From positions 1 through 56,643 of the forward strand of contig JAPLDI010000027.1 in assembly GCA_026391795.1 (NCBI GenBank): DNA of 56,643 nucleotides, given 5' to 3'. This DNA is from Bacteroidota bacterium (GTDB taxonomy: Bacteria; Bacteroidota; Bacteroidia; Bacteroidales; FEN-979). This document shows positions 52,034 through 56,643 of this stretch, piece by piece. Numbering within the stretch: the stretch's first letter is position 1; the number at the start of each line of letters is the position of its first letter. The translations under genes were made by a program, and so were the position numbers. The notes beneath the pieces are model-generated. The model had not been told where the DNA came from and searched no databases. It saw only the letters and a list, made by a program, of their open reading frames with translations.

Positions 52034-53221
52034 ATGAAAAAACATTTTATTTTCTGGGCAGTCCTGGCGATTGCCATCAGTTGCAACACTGTTAACGGGC
52101 AATTTCAGAAAGTTTTCCAGGTCAATAATAATGTCTATGCACTGGCAAACAACGGCTCCTATGTTTATGCAGGAACGGGTGGCAGCGGACTCTTCAGGAG
52201 CCCCGACAACGGGGATACCTGGGAAAGCATGAGCAACGGCATCCCTGCCTGGTACTATTTTTCGCTGCTCTCCATCCATGACACTATCTATGCGGGAAGT
52301 TTCGGCTATGTCTATTTCTCCGCCAATAACGGGACTGCCTGGACCAGTTTAAACCTCGGCCTGGATATGAACGATTATGTTTATGCGCTGGCGATCAAAG
52401 GGCAGTATATCTATGCCGGCGTAAGAGCAAAAGGGGTATACGCATGCCCGGTCGGAACAACTTCGTGGACCCCCAGCAGTGTTGGCCTGCCCGCCGGTTC
52501 GACCATCAACGACCTTATCGTTATCGGCAATGACATCTATGCAGCAACCGGTTCGGGAGTTTACAAATCAACCAACAGCGCCGCCTCATGGAACTCCTTG
52601 AATAACGGGATCCCTGCAGGCGTTGAGGTCAATAAATTTTTCTACCTGACTGTCAGCAACCTGCTATTTGCCGGGACCAGCGCGAATGTCTACCTCTCAT
52701 CCGATCTTGGTCAAACCTGGACGATATCGGCCAGCGGGATGCCGGGAACCAACAACATCCGTAGCTTCACATCCCTGAACGACACCCTCTATGCCGGCAC
52801 TTATGCAGGTTTGTTTGCCTCCTCAGACTTCGGCGACAACTGGTTTTCGTTTGACAACGGGATACCGGCCGGTATATCGGTCATTTCCATGACCTCAACC
52901 GCTGCTTCCGCATTTGCAGGAACCGGCGGAAGCATTTTCAGGGGCCCGGGGGCACCTTTAACGGTTCAGCCCCTTCACAGTGACAAATTCAGGGTATTTC
53001 CATCCTCTGCGCATGGTTCCGAATACCTCACGATTGAGATCCCGGACGCATCAAATGAACCGGTGATTATTATTTACGATATCTGCGGAAAGGAGATCCG
53101 AAGCGAAGCATTGAATCAGAAAAAAACCATCATCGATCTGAGTTCCTTCGAAAAAGGTTTATACCTGGTCAGGCTGCGTTCGAATGGGAATGAGCAGGTC
53201 AGAAAATTCATCAAATCCTGA
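52034..53221 (+). CDS. T9SS-exported BNR/sortilin-like propeller protein, 395 aa
   Basis: The N-terminus MKKHFIFWAVLAIAISCNTVNGQ is a signal peptide. It could be cut at NG|Q, or lipidated at Cys17 (AISC), which would be unusual for T9SS cargo. Residues 30-310 hold about six blades with VYAGTGGSGLFRSPDNGDTW, VYFSANNGTAWTSL, VYKSTNSAASWNSL, VYLSSDLGQTWTIS and LFASSDFGDNWFS, that is, BNR/Asp-box turns. A type A sorting domain closes the protein (KFRVFPSSAHGSEYLTIE, IIIYDICGKEIRSE, LSSFEKGLYLVRL, VRKFIKS). It is transcribed towards an outer-membrane barrel gene (9 bp between stops). No glycosidase residues were identified, so a binding role is more likely. Confidence 0.87.
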   Translation: MKKHFIFWAVLAIAISCNTVNGQFQKVFQVNNNVYALANNGSYVYAGTGGSGLFRSPDNGDTWESMSNGIPAWYYFSLLSIHDTIYAGSFGYVYFSANNGTAWTSLNLGLDMNDYVYALAIKGQYIYAGVRAKGVYACPVGTTSWTPSSVGLPAGSTINDLIVIGNDIYAATGSGVYKSTNSAASWNSLNNGIPAGVEVNKFFYLTVSNLLFAGTSANVYLSSDLGQTWTISASGMPGTNNIRSFTSLNDTLYAGTYAGLFASSDFGDNWFSFDNGIPAGISVISMTSTAASAFAGTGGSIFRGPGAPLTVQPLHSDKFRVFPSSAHGSEYLTIEIPDASNEPVIIIYDICGKEIRSEALNQKKTIIDLSSFEKGLYLVRLRSNGNEQVRKFIKS

Positions 53222-53230
53222 CCTCCATCC

Positions 53231-53881
53231 TCATTTTCCAATGTAAAATGCAAACCCTGCATTCAGGGTCACGGAACTGTTCCGGGTCACAAGGCTGACA
53301 TCGTTGTGTTTCGATTCGGCACCCGTGAAACGGTAACCCAGGGCAGTTTCAACCCCGATGTTGTTTGTTATGAAGAAGACGTAGCCGAATGATGCGCTTC
53401 CGCCGTACAGGAGCGTTTTATACGTGGTTTTCTCTTCATCCATGTATTGGTTGGTATTTGTCTCGAATTTCTGGCCATATCCGATTGCTGCAGATACCTG
53501 TCCGAACAGTGCAGATTTTCCCTTGTGGAGGAAATAATACCTTACAAAGGGATCGAAAAAAACAGAGTAGGTGGTCTGATGCGTTTTAGTATCGCCCGTT
53601 GTAGATGAATTGCTCACATATTTGTAAGTCTCGGAACCGGCGTCAAAAGTCAATCCCGGCCCGATGGCAAGCCGATCGATGACAAACACGCCGAGGTTAT
53701 CGTTCAGGTTGAAATCCAGTGAGTTGTATTTTACACTGCCTCCGGCCGTACTGTAGTTGCTGTTCTGGTAGGCAAGTCCTATCGAGGCAGAATTAAGGTA
53801 CGCCCCCTTGTCGAGCTGACAAAAGGCTCCTGCCGGAAAAAGAAGCACCAGCATCACCCAAAAAGTTTGTCTTTTTTTCAT
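53231..53881 (-). CDS. Outer-membrane beta-barrel protein, 216 aa
   Basis: A signal peptide (MKKRQTFWVMLVLLFPAGAFC|Q) precedes about eight amphipathic strands in the OmpA/OmpW-like porin style: ASIGLAYQNSNYS, LGVFVIDRLAIGPGLTFDAG, YSVFFDPFVRYYFLHKG, ALFGQVSAAIGYGQKFE, GSASFGYVFFITNNIGVETALGYR, and the final SVTLNAGFAFYIGK. A C-terminal strand rich in aromatics suits BAM recognition. The substrate is unknown. A perfect palindrome CAAAATTTTG lies 40 bp upstream (53922-53931) and may be a regulatory site. Confidence 0.82.
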   Translation of the reverse strand: MKKRQTFWVMLVLLFPAGAFCQLDKGAYLNSASIGLAYQNSNYSTAGGSVKYNSLDFNLNDNLGVFVIDRLAIGPGLTFDAGSETYKYVSNSSTTGDTKTHQTTYSVFFDPFVRYYFLHKGKSALFGQVSAAIGYGQKFETNTNQYMDEEKTTYKTLLYGGSASFGYVFFITNNIGVETALGYRFTGAESKHNDVSLVTRNSSVTLNAGFAFYIGK

Positions 53882-53951
53882 GGCTTTTCTTTTAATGCGA
53901 TTGTAAATGTAAGGTGAATTTCAAAATTTTGTACAAGCTGTGCCCTTCATC

Positions 53952-53990
53952 CATCTCGCATCTCGCATCTCACATCCCACATCCCACATC
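53952..53990. repeat. Heptad array CATCTCG x2/CATCTCA/CATCCCA x2
   Basis: Five units plus CATC, in strict 7-bp phase. It ends 13 bp before the -7 box of the GT39-like gene. Confidence 0.85.
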
Positions 53991-54002
53991 AAAATATTTT
54001 CC

Positions 54003-54010
54003 TACATTTG
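54003..54010 (+). promoter_or_regulatory. -7 element TACATTTG
   Basis: This is an exact TAnnTTTG 30 bp before the ATG at 54041. The -33 position lies within the CATCTCG heptad array. Confidence 0.45.
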
Positions 54011-54040
54011 ATCCGCGGATAAAAGCATCCGACATTGCGT

Positions 54041-55507
54041 ATGAATCGTCTTCTGACAGTTATAAGAAACCGTCCCTATGAACTGCTGACAACGCTGGCA
54101 ATCCTTGTCTTCATTCTCTTCAAGCTTCCGGATATCGGGATACCCTATCACTGGGACGAGATGGGTGTTTATGTTCCCGCGGCGTTCCGGATGATGGACA
54201 ATGGCCACATCAGTCTTTTACCCGCCAGCATCGAACCGCTCTATTCACGCGGCCATCCACTTCTCTTCACCTTCTGCAACGCACTTGTATTTAAACTCTT
54301 TGGGGAGACTGTCACTGTGGGGCACATTTTCGCACTTTTCCTCGGTGTTGCCACCCTGATCCTATTCTTCCTGCTGGCGAAAAGCCTCTTCAGCAAAAAG
54401 ATTGCTTTCTTCGCAACCGTGCTGTTAATGGCTCAGCCCATCTTCTTCACCATGGCGGTACAGGTACTCCCGGAGATGATGGTGGCCTTCTTCACGCTGT
54501 TGAGTTTCTACGGTATCCTGAATAAAAAGTGGGTAATCTATGCCCTTGGCGGATCGCTGGCGATGATGACCAAGGAATCGGCCATCGCGATCCCGGCTAC
54601 TGCACTGATCGCTCTCCTTATCGAAACCATCCGGGAAAAAGATCTCCTTACCCTGAAACGGATGAAGCTCTTTCTTCTCGGTGCCACGCCCCTGCTGGTT
54701 TTCGGACTCTTTCTCATCATCCAGAAGGTACAGAACGGCTGGTACCTCTTCCCCGAGCACCTTGGCTACATCCACTGGGTGCCGGCGAAGCTGTCGAAAG
54801 AGGCAGGGCGGCTCTTTAACGACATGCTCACCGGGCAGGGACGATGGCTTACCGGGATTCCCTTCCTGGCCGGCATCGTGCTTGCACTCTTTTCAAAACG
54901 GCTGAAGATCGAAGCGAAAGGAAAAAACCTGTGGACCTTTGCCCTCTTTATATTGCTTGTCTTCATTTTTTGTCTTGTCAACTATTACCTGACGCGGTAT
55001 ATCTTATATGTCATCCCGTTCATTATCCTGGGCGGCACATGGACGGTCCTGACAATGCTGGAAAAAGTATTCGCCAACCTCAAAGGGGCACAATGGGTTA
55101 CGGTCGGCCTCTTTTGCATTTATGGGGTACAGCTGGGGCATACAAACATGATGAAATCGCCTGATACCTGCGATATGTCATACAAACGGGTGGTGAATGT
55201 CACCCAGCAGGCGATCCGATGGGCCGAACAGAACTGGAGCAAAGACACCATTGAGGCAAACTTCCCGGTCTTCCAGGCCATTGAAGATCCCAGGAATGGT
55301 TATCTTGCAGGGAAACCAATAGCCTATACAGCCAACTATACCCATCCGAGGAAATACGGAGTCCTGTTCTACATGTGGGACACGACCAATATCCCCATCG
55401 GACCCAGCCTCCGGTACTACATCATCAAGACGTTCGACGACAGCTGGGCTCATGTTGCAGCCGTCGGGTTTGAAAGAACGGATTCCATCTCTCCAGCTGC
55501 CCGGTAA
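54041..55507 (+). CDS. GT39/PMT-like membrane glycosyltransferase, 488 aa
   Basis: The ATG at 54041 (MNRLLTVIRNRPYELLTTLA) is used rather than the TTG six bases upstream. The first helix (about 14-30) is followed by IPYHWDEMGVY, with the acidic DE pair that is catalytic in GT-C enzymes, then about ten membrane helices to 350 and a soluble C-terminal part. PLYSRGHPLLFTF and TKESAIAIPATAL are typical of the PMT/ArnT/GT39-like superfamily, which transfers sugar from a polyprenyl phosphate donor to lipid or protein outside the membrane. Acceptor and sugar are unknown. The gene stands alone under its own promoter. Confidence 0.85.
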   Translation: MNRLLTVIRNRPYELLTTLAILVFILFKLPDIGIPYHWDEMGVYVPAAFRMMDNGHISLLPASIEPLYSRGHPLLFTFCNALVFKLFGETVTVGHIFALFLGVATLILFFLLAKSLFSKKIAFFATVLLMAQPIFFTMAVQVLPEMMVAFFTLLSFYGILNKKWVIYALGGSLAMMTKESAIAIPATALIALLIETIREKDLLTLKRMKLFLLGATPLLVFGLFLIIQKVQNGWYLFPEHLGYIHWVPAKLSKEAGRLFNDMLTGQGRWLTGIPFLAGIVLALFSKRLKIEAKGKNLWTFALFILLVFIFCLVNYYLTRYILYVIPFIILGGTWTVLTMLEKVFANLKGAQWVTVGLFCIYGVQLGHTNMMKSPDTCDMSYKRVVNVTQQAIRWAEQNWSKDTIEANFPVFQAIEDPRNGYLAGKPIAYTANYTHPRKYGVLFYMWDTTNIPIGPSLRYYIIKTFDDSWAHVAAVGFERTDSISPAAR

Positions 55508-55645
55508 ATCCACTTTTCTCCAGGCTCTCCTATGTGATTCATCGATAATGTGTTAAAATTTTCCTCTAAAAATTGAATTTCTTCCCTGTAATAAAAACCG
55601 GTTTTCCGTGTTTATGAAGATAATAACCACGAAAAATAATATACG

Positions 55646-56224
55646 ATGAAGGGAAGAAAGATTGTGAAATTGCTGTTCATTGTCACGGGGATCCTTGCAA
55701 TGACGAATGTTTATTCTCAAAAATCAGCCCCGCTGAACCCGGTGAACCAGGGCAGCTGGATCATCAGCATCGGTGCAGGGCCGGCAACGCATATCTTCGG
55801 GAACGGATATGGATTCGGGCCGGGGTTCAAGTTGTTTTTCGAGAACGGAACCTGGCAACTTGGCCCGGGTGTTCTGACGTTAGGGGGAGAAGTCGGCTTT
55901 TCATTTTTTTCGTATCACTGGGACTACCTGAATACCGGGTACAGTGAATCATGGGTCAATTATATGTTCGGTGCCCGAAGCGCCTACCATTACGGCTGGG
56001 ATGTTAACGGGCTCGACACCTATGCAGGGATCCCGCTGGGGATCGGGTTCTCAGCCCACTCCTACGACAATGTTGCCGGGTACCGGGGGTACAGCCCCGT
56101 CTTTCCATACCTCGGCCTTTTTGTGGGTGCTTCTTACTTCTTCAATGATCATATCGGGCTTAACGGCGAGTTCGGGTACAATGTCACCTATGCCAACCTG
56201 GGTGTGGTCTTTAAGGTGAAATAA
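55646..56224 (+). CDS. Small outer-membrane beta-barrel protein, 192 aa
   Basis: A signal peptide (MKGRKIVKLLFIVTGILAMTNVYS|Q) is followed by Gly- and aromatic-rich strands: WIISIGAGPATHIFG, LTLGGEVGFSFFSYHW, YMFGARSAYHYG, DTYAGIPLGIGFSAHS, YLGLFVGASYFFNDHIGLNGEFGYNV, and the last strand ANLGVVFKVK. The repeating G-x-hydrophobic pattern and short loops fit an eight-stranded barrel like OmpX or OmpW. Function is unknown. No exact TAnnTTTG box was found upstream; the leader region is AT-rich. Confidence 0.8.
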   Translation: MKGRKIVKLLFIVTGILAMTNVYSQKSAPLNPVNQGSWIISIGAGPATHIFGNGYGFGPGFKLFFENGTWQLGPGVLTLGGEVGFSFFSYHWDYLNTGYSESWVNYMFGARSAYHYGWDVNGLDTYAGIPLGIGFSAHSYDNVAGYRGYSPVFPYLGLFVGASYFFNDHIGLNGEFGYNVTYANLGVVFKVK

Positions 56225-56297
56225 TAAGCTTTTAAGGAGATCCAGGCGAACATTGCAAAAGCCCGGAAGCGCTGAAATGATAAAAAATAAAGAATTA

Positions 56298-56329
56298 TTG
56301 GTGTCATATCATTATAATGACTACCTTTG
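56298..56329 (+). promoter_or_regulatory. Promoter of the cold-shock gene with palindrome in the spacer
   Basis: TTG (56298-56300) and TACCTTTG (56322-56329) are 21 bp apart. The spacer carries the palindrome CATTATAATG (56310-56319) and the outer arms GTCAT/ATGAC (56303-56307, 56317-56321). The leader is about 19 nt, short for a cold-shock mRNA. Confidence 0.5.
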
Positions 56330-56354
56330 CAGATATTATTTTTAATTTATTATT

Positions 56355-56546
56355 ATGAAAGAAGGAAAAGTGAAATTTTTTAATGAATCCAAAGGATTCG
56401 GATTTATTAAAGACAATGAATCAGAAAAAGAATACTTTGTGCATGTATCAGGTCTTATTGACGAGATCAGGGAAAATGATGAAGTGACTTTTGAGCTGAA
56501 AGAAGGCAAAAAGGGTTTGAATGCAGTAAATGTAAAATTACTGTAA
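56355..56546 (+). CDS. Cold-shock domain protein, 63 aa
   Basis: A single OB-fold cold-shock domain of normal length binds single-stranded RNA and DNA and keeps mRNA unfolded. RNP1 is seen as KGFGFI (13-18) and RNP2 as YFVHVS (27-32), with the opening KVKFFNESKG and closing VTFELKEGKKGLNAVNV. Note Tyr-Phe-Val-His in RNP2, as in CspA. It is a monocistronic unit with its own promoter and terminator. Cold or stationary-phase induction cannot be judged from sequence. Confidence 0.96.
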   Translation: MKEGKVKFFNESKGFGFIKDNESEKEYFVHVSGLIDEIRENDEVTFELKEGKKGLNAVNVKLL

Positions 56547-56576
56547 TTCTAAAATATTAAGCTTACTTTTGACCTT

Positions 56577-56606
56577 AAGCCCTGCTAACGCAGGGCTTTT
56601 TTTTTT
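56577..56606 (+). terminator. Rho-independent terminator of the cold-shock gene
   Basis: A perfect 9-bp stem AAGCCCTGC/GCAGGGCTT with a TAAC loop is followed by T to 56606. Confidence 0.95.
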
Positions 56607-56643
56607 GTCACAACTTCCCCGTCCAGGTAATGTGGTCCCTGAA

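Noticed and set aside
1-56643. tRNA, rRNA or insertion sequences
   Set aside because: No cloverleaf, rRNA motif, transposase frame or typical IS ends were recognised in the intergenic stretches read.

Overview
The window looks like a chromosome segment of a member of the Bacteroidota, probably an uncultured Bacteroidales-like or Marinilabiliales-like lineage. Several lines of evidence agree. Most secreted proteins end in type IX secretion (T9SS) sorting domains. Promoters follow the Bacteroidota form (TTTG, about 19 bp, TAnnTTTG) with short leaders and no strong Shine-Dalgarno sequence. The envelope genes include the divided OstA-like/LptD-like pair, an MCE protein and an amidase. The Tgt protein carries no zinc-site cysteines.

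Layout. 1-18.6 kb is a run of T9SS cargo genes: the 3' end of one, a giant 4,218-residue adhesin-like protein built from beta-helices and about 27 PKD-like modules, and a 1,706-residue relative. 18.7-21.6 kb is a secreted gluzincin/propeller/beta-barrel protein. 21.7-25.2 kb holds gatE-gatD, the archaeal-type Glu-tRNA(Gln) amidotransferase, on the minus strand. 25.6-27.9 kb has a CsgG-like protein, an unknown protein and a secreted alpha/beta hydrolase. 28.2-36.8 kb is an envelope-biogenesis block (OstA-like, MlaD, amidase, LptD-like, RidA, LptG), followed by tgt. 38-39.8 kb is a GT2 glycosyltransferase overlapping an ECF sigma factor. 40-44.2 kb has urocanate hydratase and a lipoprotein prolyl oligopeptidase. 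44.4-48.6 kb is a module of sigma factor, membrane anti-sigma-like protein and exported TPR-CHAT protease. 48.6-53.2 kb is an accessory stretch with two T9SS propeller proteins, an AT-rich metallopeptidase and an HTH remnant. 53.2-56.6 kb has two outer-membrane barrels, a GT39-like transferase and a cold-shock protein.

Three signals stand out. (1) Nearly every longer intergenic gap carries a short tandem array with a strict 7-bp period (a few have 8 bp), although the repeated word differs from gap to gap. At one site the word changes several times while the 7-bp phase is kept. Unit length, not sequence, seems to be the conserved property, and many arrays abut core promoters. (2) A complete archaeal-type gatDE pair sits in a bacterial chromosome. 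(3) The sigma/anti-sigma/TPR-CHAT trio has a topology that suggests release of the sigma factor by CHAT proteolysis, comparable in logic to the Craspase Csx29-Csx30-sigma pathway but without CRISPR.

All functions are inferred from reading the sequence. No database search was run.
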